From Cladopsammia gracilis (lineage: Eukaryota; Cnidaria; Anthozoa; Scleractinia; Dendrophylliidae), in assembly GCA_022457155.1 (NCBI GenBank), contig JAJGOT010000002.1, forward strand, positions 3,969,501 through 4,033,500: DNA of 64,000 nt, written 5' to 3'. The notes below the pieces were generated by a model. It ran no database searches, was not told the DNA's origin, and saw only the letters and a program-made list of their open reading frames with translations. The translations under genes were made by a program, and so were the position numbers. Positions 41,838 through 53,349 of the stretch are shown in pieces (position 1 is the stretch's first letter; each line of letters begins with the position of its first letter).

Positions 41838-42250
41838 AACCTGGTGGGTGACGAAATCTTTGCACTTAAACCCTGGCTGATGCGACCTTAAAAATATTAA
41901 AGAGGAACAAAGTATATTCAACTATCATTTGTCTCGAACAAGAAGAGTAATTGAGAACTGTTTTGGGATTCTCATGGCAAGACAGAGAATCTTTCGTAGA
42001 ACAATTCAATCAAACGTTGAAACAGTGCAGAAAATTATACAAGCAATCATTGCTTTGCACAAGTACCTAAGGCAGACAGATACTGCTTGTTACTGCCCAG
42101 CTGGCTTTGTGGACAGCTCTGATGCTCAGGAAATATTCTACCAGGAGAGTGGCGATGAATCACTTCAGCTGATGATAGTTCTGGTGCTTTTTGCAGCTTA
42201 CCTGCTACAAGAGGCACAAGATGTCGCAATCATGCTACGGAAATGAGAGA
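41838..42250 (+). pseudogene. Harbinger transposase, C-terminal half (inverted)
   Basis: 'NLVGDEIFALKPWLMRP' carries the third acidic residue region of the DDE_4 core, followed after a stop or short gap by 'SIFNYHLSRTRRVIENCFGI', 'MARQRIFRRTIQSNVETVQK' and 'IIALHKYLRQTD', the family's C-terminal helices. The N-terminal half of such a transposase sits at 42510-43155 on the other strand and stops at the very point in the protein where this half begins. A local inversion of about 0.7 kb would explain both. Confidence 0.82.
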
Positions 42251-42486
42251 GGCGTTGAAAGCCTATGTTAATTCAGAGCAAGGTGCAGTTTCCTGGCAAT
42301 GGGAATACATACATCGAAGAGGTCCCATCTGTGTACCATAGAATTATTCAAATACACTATTTCAAATCTATTTAATGTAATAATTAGCTTATTCAAGCTA
42401 TAGATCTTGTATTAAGTGCCTAATCCTCTGAAAAGCCCATCCTTTCTTTTAAAATTACCCACACCTCCCGGTCACTTCCCTTAACA

Positions 42487-42506
42487 CCCCCCCCCCCCCC
42501 CCCCCA
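42487..42506. repeat. Homopolymer C run followed by A run
   Basis: About 20 C, then 'aagc' and about 10 A. It sits close to the presumed inversion breakpoint, and also where assembly or sequencing errors are common. Confidence 0.8.
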
Positions 42507-42509
42507 AGC

Positions 42510-43155
42510 AAAAAAAAAATTACGAGAGAATTCCAACCATCCTGGAAGATGTTCTGGCTCAGGTAATGACATGGATCCATCCTCAAAGGCTTTTCCCATT
42601 TCAGAGTTATTAAGCACACTGCTGTCATTTGTACTACCATATTGGCCAATATCGACTAAGGTAAAGTTCTAACTTGCATCGCACTCAGCCAGTAGAAGAA
42701 TACTAAACCATCCCTTATAATTGTAATACAAAGAGCCACTGTTTTTGGGACATCACATTGCTGTTTCCTGTCAATTGACCCAATACAGTGTGCAGATGCC
42801 AAATGGATTCAAAGTCCTTTGAAATATTCTTCCAGTTGCTGGCAGATTTCAGAGGGCTTACATATTTATCTTTCAATGCCAGCCAAATGGCATGCTGTGT
42901 CTCTGATAATGTGACTCACCATTGTTCTGCCAGCTCTATATAAGAAGCTGAGGCTTTTTGCTGGTCATCACCACTAGCCAAATATTTAAGCATCAGTGTT
43001 GTTCTTTCAGCTGCACTGATGGCTTCTCTCATCCTTGTGTTTGTTTTTGTAATTCGTGGTCCAACCAAACTCAGTAAATGCTCAAAGCATTCAGGCATCA
43101 TGCATATGTACCTAAATGGCGGGGAATTTACATTTATTATCTTTCCAAAATACAC
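42510..43155 (-). pseudogene. Harbinger transposase, N-terminal half
   Basis: Start near 43155. 'MPECFEHLLSLVGPRITKTN', 'RTTLMLKYLASGDDQQKASA' (N-terminal domain), then, with a frame change near 42910, 'TQHAIWLALKDKYVSPLKSA', 'HCIGSIDRKQQ' (first Asp; the usual His after Lys is changed), 'YNYKGWFSILLLAECDASYN' and 'FTLVDIGQYGSTNDSSVL' (second Asp). It ends with 'SLPEPEHLPGW' by the poly-C run. The remaining third continues on the plus strand at 41.84-42.25 kb. Several frame changes are present. Confidence 0.82.
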
Positions 43156-43515
43156 AATAAACTATGACAAATTTAAACTGAGCTTGACTTTAAAATAAAA
43201 ATTACAAAATAAAAAATAAAATTACACGACACCTACCGAAAGTAGAATCGCGGTCACCTAGTCGAAGTTCCTTGACGAGGTTAGCATACTCACCCAACGC
43301 TGCTTGGCGTTAATAGATGTCTCTAATCCAAAATTGCTTTCATTTTCGAACTACGGAATTGCTATGGCACCTGCCTATGCAAAATAATGATCAGTAGTAG
43401 CCAATGCACAAGTAGCCATGTTTTCTTGAGCGCCAAAATTTGCACTTTCACAGGCCTGGAAACGAGCATTTCGATTGGTTTATTCTTTGGCTTCCCACTT
43501 ACTACTCTGATAATC
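43156..43515. other. Non-coding stretch, no gene seen
   Basis: Between the Harbinger half and a small MITE. No motifs identified. Confidence 0.3.
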
Positions 43516-43517
43516 TA

Positions 43518-43641
43518 GTTTTCACTGGATCATAAGCGATTCCGTTGAGCTGATGACTCCGCTTACGACTCTGATTTTCAACTTTCACTAGGTCGGAAGT
43601 GCTCTTACAACTCCAACTCCAACTCTGTCGCCAGTGAAAAC
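43518..43641. mobile_element. Small MITE with 11-bp inverted ends
   Basis: 'gttttcactgg' at 43518 and its reverse complement 'ccagtgaaaac' at 43631-43641. The interior has alternating 'gactcc' and 'aactcc' motifs. The 124-bp length and lack of coding suggest a non-autonomous DNA transposon. No clear target duplication. Confidence 0.6.
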
Positions 43642-43689
43642 CAGCCTCAAGCAGTGGCCGATAGAGTGTTCCCTTTATGAAGGTCTTCA

Positions 43690-43860
43690 TTTGTTAGTCT
43701 GACTTTGTCCATGTGTTCTTTCTTTCTTGTTCGGAAAAGGCGCCATGTTTCTCCTACATACACAGCATTCTGGCAGGTACAAGGAATCTTGTACACAACG
43801 CATTTCTGTTTTTCACCAAGTGGCTCTTGACATGTGCGTTTAATCTCTTTTATTTTTAAT
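43690..43860 (-). pseudogene. GIY-YIG endonuclease domain, first half
   Basis: On the minus strand 'VVYKIPCTCQNAVYVGETW' holds the 'VYK..YVG' signature of GIY-YIG nucleases, followed by 'LFRTRKKEHMDKVRLTNEDL' with the catalytic Arg region. It is cut near 43860 and lacks any RT upstream. The expected second half is on the plus strand at 43884-44110. The domain type is found at the C-terminus of Penelope-like elements. Confidence 0.7.
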
Positions 43861-43883
43861 CTCTTTTATCTTTCGCCGAAAAA

Positions 43884-44110
43884 CAGATGGGCAAAGAAGA
43901 TGGGGGCCTAGCACGGCACACCATGGAGTGCCAAGGTGATGTCGACTGGGGAAACGCAGGGATCGGAGCAAGAGAGAGAGGATTAAAGCGAAGGAATCGA
44001 GTCACTACGACAGAAACATCGCGGAATGGGAGTGCTTAACAATTTTGGCCATGTTGACACATGGAAACCAGTCCTAAAATCCTTCTTTGATCGTGAAAAA
44101 AGACTGTAGC
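43884..44110 (+). pseudogene. GIY-YIG endonuclease domain, second half
   Basis: 'MGKEDGGLARHTMECQGDVD' and 'WGNAGIGARE' (with the catalytic Glu position in 'ARE') are followed by a frameshift and 'GIESLRQKHRGMGVLNNFGH'. This continues in protein terms from the minus-strand half ending in 'KVRLTNED'. If 43680-43875 were flipped, the two halves would read as one domain on the plus strand. Confidence 0.55.
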
Positions 44111-44260
44111 AGACAGTGAATTATCGCAAAAGTAAAAGTACTTCACAGGCTTCGACTGCTTTTCCCGCGCATTTTGACATCGTTTACACGTCATGTAATA
44201 GTCACAAAGTTACATGCGGTTACCAAGCTAAACAACGTTCCGCAATATTGATACATTTTT

Positions 44261-44300
44261 AAAAGGACCTGAAGAAGGCCAGTGAAACTGGCCGAAACGT
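44261..44300 (+). ncRNA. Hammerhead-ribozyme-like core motif
   Basis: 'ctgaaga' (44269-44275, fits CUGANGA), then a perfect 7-bp stem GGCCAGT/ACTGGCC with loop GAA, then 'gaaac' (44294-44298, fits GAAA). This is the conserved core and stem II of a hammerhead ribozyme, a motif known from Penelope-like elements, and it follows a GIY-YIG remnant here. Stems I and III and the cleavage site are not convincingly formed, so it may be a decayed or permuted copy, or chance. Confidence 0.4.
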
Positions 44301-44344
44301 CGATTTTTTAAAGATTTTAACCTCGGAAAATCCCGAAACAATTC

Positions 44345-47300
44345 AGAAATTTTAATTTGTACAAAGATGCATTCTAAAAAGATGCATTCTAAAAATATAT
44401 GAAATAGTTATTGCTGCTCACACGACAAACCTATGGAAGTCTATATCAAATGAAAATAGACCTTTTCACAGTGTTAATGGCATTGGTTTGGGATATTGAA
44501 GATGGGCACATTTTGTACCTGGTGACATGTCCAAAACAAACACGTCATCTTTGGTTTAAATAAAATGCAAATACAAACAGAATTTCAACAACTCGCTAAA
44601 GGCATGTAGACCCCTCGGCTTGGAAATATTCCTGTGTGGGGTGGGGGGAGGGAGTACTCAAGAATGTTAAAAAAAAATAAACAACAACAAAGACAGCAAA
44701 AGACAAAACCACAAATTAAAGTAATAATAAAACAAATGAATACAAACAGATGAAGAAGAATGGGATCAAAAAATTGTTGAGGCAATTTTAATTGCATTAC
44801 CTTTGAAGCACCAACAAGGAGATTCTATTAAATCCTTCGAGGACTGGCTCAAATGGGCCAAAAAATAAAAAATATCTGGCCTGAAAATATTTTGAGAAAG
44901 GTTGGATATGATTCTCCAAAACTTTATTACATTTGCATGAGTGAACAACATCCAGGTTGTTAGTAAAATGCGTAACGGTGTAACAAAAATCGGCGTAACA
45001 AGAGTTTTTTTCAATTTTTTTAATTCATTTATTTCTCATTTCATTTTTTACCAGTGAATACGCGAAGCTTAATGAACGGGTTATTGGAGACAACAGCAAA
45101 TTCACTCACTCACTTGCTCAATCCTGACTTAAACTTCCTTCATAATTCCACTGACCAGTGCGTAAGACTTTTGTGGGAAAGGAATAGTTGATCACCGAAA
45201 AGGGGGACAATTTCAAAGCCCTGCTCTGATGTTTCGTATTTGGTGTCCTTTAATGGAACATTAAAACCGATCTGCAGACTTTTAAATAGACATGCTTTAC
45301 AGAATCGAGCCCATTGAAAACCGTCGGCCGAAAAATGTGGGGTACCCATGATGTTTTGCGCACTGACAAAGGATTCCGCTTCTTGCAGTTTCATTTGTCA
45401 TGTCTTGAAATTATCTTGGGTGTTTTGCGCATTGTTTCTGTGAGACAATAGAAACGAAAAGATGCAAACAGCATTGTTACGGCAGGATGAAAGAAAACAC
45501 TCGCTAAAAGTAATATGTTACACATTCGACTTTGGTTTTGTAATGTTGCGCTTTTAACAAGACCGGTAAGTCCCGAACTTATGTATTTGTACTTAGCAGA
45601 TAAATAAATGATTTTAAATCGTGTGTAGCGAAACGTTTTAGCTTTTCACGGGCCATGCGAATAACGCGAATGTGTTGTGTTAAAGGTTTTGAAGTTCGCT
45701 TGACATTGTTTTTGTTGGTATGCAAATGTAATTTATATACATAGCCCAAGCCTAATGGCGTCGCACTTTGAACAAGCTTAACTAAGGTGAAACTTAACTA
45801 AGGTGAAAGGTTGGAAGCACAAGAATTATTAAAGATTGACGAACGGGCTATTTTCAATTTTAGCAATTCGCAAAAACAGTATTACGCGACCGTCTGCACA
45901 GTACATTTTTATAGACCGTACAAAAGTTCACAAAAACAACTTTTCTCTGTCTAGAATAACTAGTACCACTAGTTTCCGATTAAAATACAGTTTATGTTTG
46001 TCAAAAATTGCCCTAGAAACTGATTTGAAAATCAAAAATTGCAAAAATACACAAACATATTTGCATAAGGCGATGCGAGTGAAGATAGAACTGTACTATA
46101 AAATCAGTCTTGTTTTGTTTACATAAAATCGCTTTTCAATCTATCTAATGAATGAACAAACACATAAAAATGGACAACACAATCTTCTTTCGAAAAAATT
46201 TATTTAAATCTCCATTAGTTTACGTTTAAAAGCAAAATGCGTACCATTTAATTATAGCTCATCGAGTTCAAGCTTTCTTCAATGAAATTCAAGAGATCGA
46301 TACAACTGAATTTAAGCACGTTTTAAAATCAATTCTCCAAAACTAACAATAACACTAATAAAAAGTCACTCACAGATTGATATCAACATAAATTCTCATC
46401 GAAAACTGTAATCTGTTTTACCTTTAAGTCCCTCGCTTGCTTGGAAATTCAAATCGCCGCTTCTGGTTCTGAAATCCGTAGAAAACAAACATCTTCCGCA
46501 TTGATAAAAACGTAATACATGAAGTTCCTCGAAGCAAGATTTTATCCCTGAAAGCTCGTCTTTTTCCACTAAAGTGGCTTCTGAGTATACCTTAATTAGT
46601 ATCCCTGTCTTGAGTAGCAAACCGTGAAAAAATGCAGGAAAATAACGACTTTAATTCTCCGCTAGGCACAACAAAACAACTTAAGTGTTTACCGAGCTCA
46701 CGGCTGTGTGGCCGCGAGAAAAACAAAGCCTTGCTTTCAAGATCCCGGATGTTGTTCCAACACGGCGGGCGGGCGCACACGCGCCCGTGAAACATTCCGC
46801 TAGCTATGACCAGGAAAAATGACGGCTAGGTTCTATGAGTATGGAGCTGCGCAGCCAGGCCTTTGGCCTGACAAGTGCTCCGCTATTACAACCCGACAAA
46901 ACTAAAACAATCTCACACATGAAAGTCTTGCATGCTATTTTACTCTTCGTATTTCTTTCTTGTCATTAACTTGAGAAATATAATGACAATTTCATGCAAC
47001 ATTCCCGTTTTGAGATGCAGATACACCGTCTATATGCGTTACAAGGTACATTTCAAATCACAGCTTGTAGTTTTGCTTCATTAGTCGCGTATGCAAATAA
47101 CTTTGAACTCACGGGAGGCAAAAATAGTTGCGATGGATCGGTTAAATTCTTGTTACTAACTACCAGTATAAAGATTTCAATAATATTATTCTTACCCGAG
47201 TTTCAATGAAGATATTTTATTCAGTCTTTAAATACCTTACCAATATACTGTTTAAATTTTCGATACGTAAACAAGTTTCATGTTAACGTTTGTCACCTTT

Positions 47301-47405
47301 TGTAGACAGACGCATCAAGGACACTGGTGTATGTGTTCTTATTGATCAATTTTTGGCATTAAAATATGCTTTGCAAGACAAATATTAATGTCTTTTTGTT
47401 TAATA
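44345..47405. other. Long non-coding stretch, no gene supported
   Basis: Open frames at 45140-45394, 46396-46620 and 46592-46795 (minus) have no motifs. The region near 46.75-46.87 kb is GC-richer ('gggcgggcgcacacgcg'), possibly a promoter-proximal island of a degraded gene, but nothing supports it directly. Confidence 0.35.
45040..45330 (+). repeat. Dispersed repeat, copy 1 (copy 2 at 53010-53320)
   Basis: Shared blocks in order with the region at 53.0 kb: 'atgaac(g/a)ggttat(t/c)gg', 'ttc(a/t)ctcactcact', 'gatgtttcg(t/c)atttgg' and 'aacattaaaa(c/t)cgatct', with unequal spacing. Probably an ancient non-coding interspersed repeat. Confidence 0.45.
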
Positions 47406-47411
47406 GAAATT

Positions 47412-48390
47412 TCAAAGAAAGCACAGGCTTGTCGTGCTTGTCACGCAACATGCATCAATAGACTTGACCAAATTATCCTTGCGAGAGACCCATTGTTCTT
47501 CTGTTGTCTGCTGAATAATAGACTTGTTGCACCTATTTTCGCCTAGAATGTAACAGTCCACAGCAAAACCATGTGATATCATGAAATTGACATGGAAGGC
47601 CAACGATGCACATGGCTTCTGGCCAGGCTGTGACGCCATGTATAAAAGATTCACCATCATTGTCCAACTCCTGATTGGCCATGAGCATCATACTGTAAAG
47701 TCTATCTTTTCCAGCCTCTAAGCCAGGTGTGCCTTTCTCTTGCCTCTCTTTCTCCTTGTTTTGTTTTCGCATGTTGTATATTTGCATACGATCACGTGGT
47801 GTGCTGGCGCTGTTTGTCGCTTCTAGAAGGCAAGATGTTTGAGCAATATCTGCCATAGCTTTCATTGGCTTGGTTTTGCAGGCTGCAGCTTAAATCTTTT
47901 CCTTTGTTATGACATTGGTGGGCAGGTAAGACACAGTTTTGTCCTTCTTATTACCATGGGCAAGAACTTTGGAAATTGTACTGGAGAAGAGCAGTATCAC
48001 CGATGATGTGTGCCCTGTCTTTCCTCGGCATATGACACGATCTGCCGAAACTCCCCATGACTTGCTTGTGTGATATTTCCTCCTCAGGTAAACAAAATAT
48101 CTTTCATCTCGATCAACGTACTGCCTTGCAATAAGATCCTTCTCCAACTTTCCTTCAGAATTTCTTTGAACACAAAATGTCCATGGATGACAGCCCTTGT
48201 TTGCATATCGCCCATTGTCATCGTAGGGAAGATCCTCTACTCGGACACTTGACGTCCGAATTAAGAAGCTTAAATTCTGTTGACAATGCATTGGTTGTTC
48301 AGTACAAGGAAAGTCAGGGTTGTGTTATTTCAGGAGGATATCTAGAGTCTTTTCAAAGGACACACTGTTTTTCCTTTCAGAAAAATTGGG
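47412..48390 (-). pseudogene. MULE-like transposase, N-terminal fragment
   Basis: Reading right to left: 'NSVSFEKTLDILLK', a stop, 'NLSFLIRTSSVRVEDLPYDD', 'GRYANKGCHPWTFCVQRNSE', 'ERYFVYLRRKYHTSKSWG', then, past frame changes, 'VLAHGNKKDKTVSYLPTNVI', 'NSASTPRDRMQIYNMRKQNK' and 'DNDGESFIHGVTAWPEAMCI'. This order (Cys/Trp-rich start, basic middle, helical region before the catalytic core) resembles the N-terminal part of MULE-type transposases seen in multicopy in invertebrates. The DDE core is not present. It joins DIRS sequence abruptly near 48400. Confidence 0.4.
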
Positions 48391-48399
48391 GTGCTGATG

Positions 48400-49558
48400 A
48401 ATTGAAAAACCATAACTGAAACCAGAGTAAAGAAATTCTGCTGTGGAATGGTTATACCCAGTAAGCAGAGAAATCAACCTATCAACTTAAATGGGTGTTG
48501 GGAGATTTGGACTTGGCAGACTGGGGGCTATTATTAGAGGGCTTACTGGAGGCACGAAAATTACACTGAGTCACCCTATCTTCTCCTGAACACTTAAAAC
48601 ATGAATGCATAAAGGAACAGCCTGAACAAGCAAGGCCCTGGTGATACTTAAAGCAAAACTCTGGGGAACGTTTGGTAAATCTGTCCGTACCCTGGGCTTA
48701 GCAACAGTTGCAGGTTGTGGTTTTTTTGATTAGAGGAGACTGAGCACGAAGCCACAATTCTCCGTGCAAAACACCCGGGGGAAAAGCAGAGGCCTGTTTT
48801 TGCGCAAAAACCGAACGTTTTGATCATAATATCTCCAATTATGACCTCTGGCCGCCAAGTCTTGAATAATCTCCCTGTATTTCATGAGGGCGGGGGTCTC
48901 AGTTGGGTACTTAGAGGTGTAAACCCCTACAAAAATAAAAAAACCAGCTATTCCACGCTTGAATGCGTGTTATCTGTTTTGGTTTTGATACAGGCTGAAG
49001 GAAGAGAGAGGGAATGGCAACACTATCAGCATTACCTACTGTAATGCTAAATTTATTTTCTAACGGGGTTTGCTAATGGTTCCAAAATCAATGTATTCCT
49101 GGTTCCATATCTTGGCCCTGATCTTATCAGAGATACGGGGCATCAAGACAAATAACTGCTCAGGGATGGCTTGTCTCGGTCTGATGGTCTCATCTGTCGG
49201 GGTCTGCTGGACATCTGCTATTGAGCCCTGAACCAGGGAACTGCCTGTGCCTGGAGGGCAGTCCATGTCTGTGAATGGAACCTCTGCTAAGGCATTGCCA
49301 CTGGAAAGGAGACCTGGTACTGGACATCCAACGCAAAACTTCATCTGCCACAATGTTGACAAGTTGATCAGTCAACTCGGGGGGAAGTGTGGTTTGTGGT
49401 ACACTTACCACTGGAGGTTCTGCAGTAGATTCTGTGCCTAAATTGGCCTCCCCAGTTCCTGCAGCAGTTGCAGATGTTTTGCTGCCTCTCGTCTGCTTTT
49501 TGGCAGCTAGTGGCTTAGAAGTAGAAACTGAAAGTCTGGCTGAACGTTTAGGAGGCAT
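48400..49558 (-). pseudogene. Second DIRS element: gag region
   Basis: Start at ATG 49558 ('MPPKRSARLSVSTSKPLAAK'). After a frameshift near 49330, 'QAIPEQLFVLMPRISDKIRA' and 'KIWNQEYIDFGTI' match the gag central domain. Then come 'FCFKYHQGLACSGCSF' and 'HSCFKCSG' near 48.6 kb (Cys/His patch), and the conserved 'LLTGYNHSTAEFLYSGFSYG' segment that precedes RT. RT itself is missing, replaced by the MULE-like fragment at about 48400. The layout parallels the DIRS copy at 5.3-7.96 kb, so both belong to one broad group. Confidence 0.8.
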
Positions 49559-49692
49559 ACCTGATATAAAGATATATACAAATATAAAGACCCATCACTG
49601 GTAAGAAAACACAACCGAAGTATCACTGAAGGATGCTACATGGCATGCATCATTCATTGGAAATACCTGATAGGTATATAAATCTTAAAAGA

Positions 49693-50166
49693 AAAATGAA
49701 AACAGGAACTATCCATGAAAGGGGGTATGATGAAATAGCCTAAGACCTAAGAAGACCTAAAGCCTTCAAGATGGCACCCCAGTAGCTACAATATAGGAAA
49801 TACTGCCCTAAAGAATTAACATGGACGCCATCCGCTAAATATAAATCCTTATGGGACTAGAAAAATCCTTATTAAACCAACAGAAAATGTTGGGAAAGGG
49901 CTCTAATACGACATGAACGTAAGTGTTCAAAATGAAAACAGGAACTAGCCATGAAAGGGGTATGATGAAATAGCCTAAGACCTAAGAAGACCTAAAGCCT
50001 TCAAGATGGCACCCCAGTAGCTACGATATAGGAAATACTGCCCTAAAGAATTAACATGGATGCCATCTGCTAAATATAAATCCCTATGGGGACTAAAAAA
50101 TCCTTATGAAACTAACGGAAAACGTTGGGAAAGGGCTCTAATACGACACGAACGTAATTGTTCAAA
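49693..50166. repeat. Tandem duplication of a 237-bp unit
   Basis: Two nearly identical units start 'aaaatgaaaacaggaacta' (about 49693 and 49930) and end 'aacgtaa(g/t)tgttc'. They lie just upstream (in element sense) of the second DIRS gag, so they could be its duplicated 5' leader. Few differences imply recent duplication. Confidence 0.85.
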
Positions 50167-50562
50167 ATCTTAGCGCATTGAAGAAAATCCGCCAAATGTG
50201 TGAAGGAAACACATGGGATGACATGGCAAACTCAAACTACACTCGCTGAAAATTCGGCTAAAAGTGAACCGACAAGCTCTTCTATGGACGAACCAACAAC
50301 CTCTGGTCCTAAATTCAAAAGATCGTTCGTACTGACCTCCAGAACAGGGAACTTAAGCATCGACGATGGAATGCTAGGATGACGACGACCGGAAGTCGGA
50401 TTTTGACATTTGTGCGTACTACGCATGTCTGTGACTCATAGGTAAAAGCAGTCTTGAAGCTCTTTTCGCAAGTTTTCTATTCATATTTACGAAGCTGTGT
50501 ACCTGACTGAGTGAGAGAATATGACTACATCACACTGAATTGTGTTTTTTGCTCCTTTTGCA

Positions 50563-51018
50563 GGGTTACATCACGAGCCTGTTGGAGGAAATTTTGGAGC
50601 GAGAGAAGGACGCCAACAAGGAATTAGACTCAAAAGACCGTGAAAAGAAGAGTAAGGCAGACAAGGAAAAGGCCACAGCGGAGGAAGTCAGGAAGCGAGC
50701 ATTGGAGAGAATGGCAAAACCCAAAGTTGATGATCAGAACAAAGAAAAGAAACCAAAGGTCAAACGAAGCACTGCTGATGCTATTGAGTACTTGAGAGAT
50801 CAGACAATGAAAGGGAGTACAGGAAACAGGAATTACAGGTCAAGAAGAGAGGAATGGAAGTGCAAGCTGAAAAGCAAGACCAAGCTCTCAAACAACAGCA
50901 GGCTATGTTTTCAGCATTGATGGCTCAGATGCAGCAGCAGCAAAAACAGAGCCAGCAGAATATGCAAGCAATGCTAGTGGCACAACAGCAGCAGGAAAGC
51001 AATAGCAAAAAAACTGAG
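50563..51018 (+). pseudogene. C-terminal exon of a SANT-like Harbinger partner
   Basis: An acceptor 'gctccttttgcag' precedes '[20 protein letters not shown]', a Lys/Glu-rich coiled-coil stretch with '[20 protein letters not shown]' and '[16 protein letters not shown]'. A frameshift near 50810 then leads to '[19 protein letters not shown]' and a Gln/Met-rich tail ending '[10 protein letters not shown]'. The pattern matches the rear of SANT/Myb-like partner proteins such as that at 27.5 kb. No transposase or earlier exon is found to the left. Confidence 0.5.
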
Positions 51019-51440
51019 TAAACTGAACTCAAAATAATGAGTAAATCATTGTATCCATAGTGACTCGTTACAGTGAGTAAACTGTAGCAGAAATGTTGAG
51101 TAACTAATACTCATGGGTTTGAGTAAGTTTACTCGGTATGAGTTAACTTACTCAGCGGTATGAGTAAAACACACCTATTGAGTACAATTAACTCAAATTT
51201 AGAGGTAAAACTACTCGTGAGAAATGCATCCATACTGACTCTTTATTTTGAGTAAACTGGTTCTCTACTCATAAATTGAGTAAGAATGACTCTTCATTTT
51301 GAGTAAAATCGAAATTTACTCAAACACTGAGTTGAAATAGTACTCAAGGTATTGAGTAAATTAAATGAATATAAATTACTCTACTTATTAAATTAAATTA
51401 CTTACACAGTGAGTTTAAATAGTACTCAAGGTATCACGCA
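51018..51440. repeat. Dense cluster of TGAGTAA/TTACTCA motifs
   Basis: Roughly twenty copies of 'gagtaaa', 'gagtaac', 'tactca' or their complements occur in both orientations over 420 bp with irregular spacing. The palindromic potential is high. It may be a MITE-like element built from the motif. Confidence 0.65.
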
Positions 51441-53340
51441 AAGTAAAACGTTTTGAGCTACATACAAAATTGTTTCTTTCTGACAACTTCTTAACATAAC
51501 GTTCAGGTGATCACAAAACATGATGAAAATAGACAATATAAATTATTTTTAATGCATTATCTAATTAGTGTTGCTTATTTTCCTTTTTAAAATATAACAT
51601 TTAAACAAAATAATTATAATTGTAGTATTATTTTCTCTTTCATAAATATCCTCAAAAACATAAACAAAATGAGGAAATGACAAATTTATTTTTTCTTATT
51701 CAAGTTTTGCTAACTCAGTCTCCATGGCCCATCTCAAAATCTTTCTTATGCCATACAGCTGTGATAAAGGAATGGCAAGCCTGCTACACATTTTTCAAAT
51801 ATAGTTCTTTAATTTTCCAAAAAGATATGTATGAGTGAGATTTCATCAGTAGCTTGTTGTACATGTTTAAGAGGCAGTCCGTGTAAATTTCGACCACTCG
51901 ATTTGGATCGATATTCCGATTTCCTTCAAACTTTCTGCATGAAACAAGGTTATATAGGATAAAAAAATACCTTTATTTTGTTTCAAGACTTCATAAGACT
52001 CGAGATTTTGAGGCAAATGTCATTGCCACCCGAAACCCTAGAAATGGACCTTTCATCAAACTGAAAATACCCTACATTGGAATATTTGGTGCCGAGCGTA
52101 TATTTATCCGTAGAAGCTTATATTTTTACCAGCAAAGGATGCATCCCATTACTTCACAAAAATGGTAAAAGAAAGTCAAACTATTCAGAATTGATCATTT
52201 AATAACAACTCAAACAGATCAAAGTCAACAGCCCATTCACGAAGACAGCCAAGTCGTGCAGCAAAAATAAAAATTTCTCAAAATTCTGACTTACTCTGTA
52301 AATCACATGTATTTTTATAAAGAGTACTAGAGTACTTTCTCTTCCACGGCGTCATTTTACAGATTAACTGGCAGCAAATTTGAGATGGCCGTGTCACGGA
52401 TGCGTTGAATTAGGTCACGGTTTTCTTCCGCGGAATCCAAGTAGCGGTCATGTTAGCTAAAAACCATAACATCTCCACAAAATTCCATGAAGTTATTGTT
52501 GTTATTTAAACGAACATTCTTCCGACCGAGAAATCACCAGCTGCTGATAAAATAAAGAACTTTATATCCAGCCAAAGACTTTTCAAATCGTCCATCTTAA
52601 TTACTCGTGGCGAAGCACACGAGTTATAAATCCGGCGTTGACTTTTCTTGTTTTTTTTTGGTGTCACATTAGCGCATGCAAATTTATGCACGCATATTTA
52701 AGTCTATATAGACGACTATATGGCTTTCGGCCATGAAATACATACCGTAAAATCTCTCCGTTTGTGTACTCGAGAAGCAAGATAAAGAACTACTGCGTAC
52801 AACTTCACACTTTCAGGACAATTCAATGCGTTCATGGATGGATAGGACCGTTTGATATTGTGTTCGCCGCTTATTCCTGTGGGATTTTTGCTCTGGCAAG
52901 TTCTGTGTTTTATATATTAAACTTGGCATTTGCTTAGCGATCGAGCTCCGGGTCGAGCTAAAGTGTCAGCTACTGAATCTAGTGAATGCAGTGTAGTCTT
53001 ACTTTTAAACCCGTGTATACGTGAAAGCATGATGAACAGGTTATCGGCAAGGGTGTTTAAATAAAATTCATTCTCTCACTCACTCGCTCCTTCCATCAGC
53101 TGTAAACTTAGTGAGCAAATGCTTTGTTACGAACACGTTTCGTAACAGGAATTCAACGTGAATCCAACGATAACAATAATTAATTTGATGTAAACGAATA
53201 TAGACAACAATAAGCTTACAGATGTTTCGCATTTGGAGGTTTTAGTGCAACATTAAAATCGATCTAAAAGGATTTTGCAACCTAAACACGCGTTCTGATG
53301 CGTATCTAGCTTAAAATAATAAAATTTAGTTCGTAGGTAG
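51441..53340. other. Non-coding stretch, no gene seen
   Basis: Contains copy 2 of the dispersed repeat (about 53010-53320). Open frames here are short and unconvincing. Confidence 0.4.
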
Positions 53341-53349
53341 TATGTGTTC

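Noticed and set aside
44585..45014. Minus-strand hydrophobic frames
   Set aside because: Generated by A/T-rich runs; no signal of a real membrane protein gene.
46396..46795. Two minus-strand open frames in a GC-richer region
   Set aside because: No domain, no splice signals I trust, and they overlap in different frames. A degraded first exon is possible but not supported.
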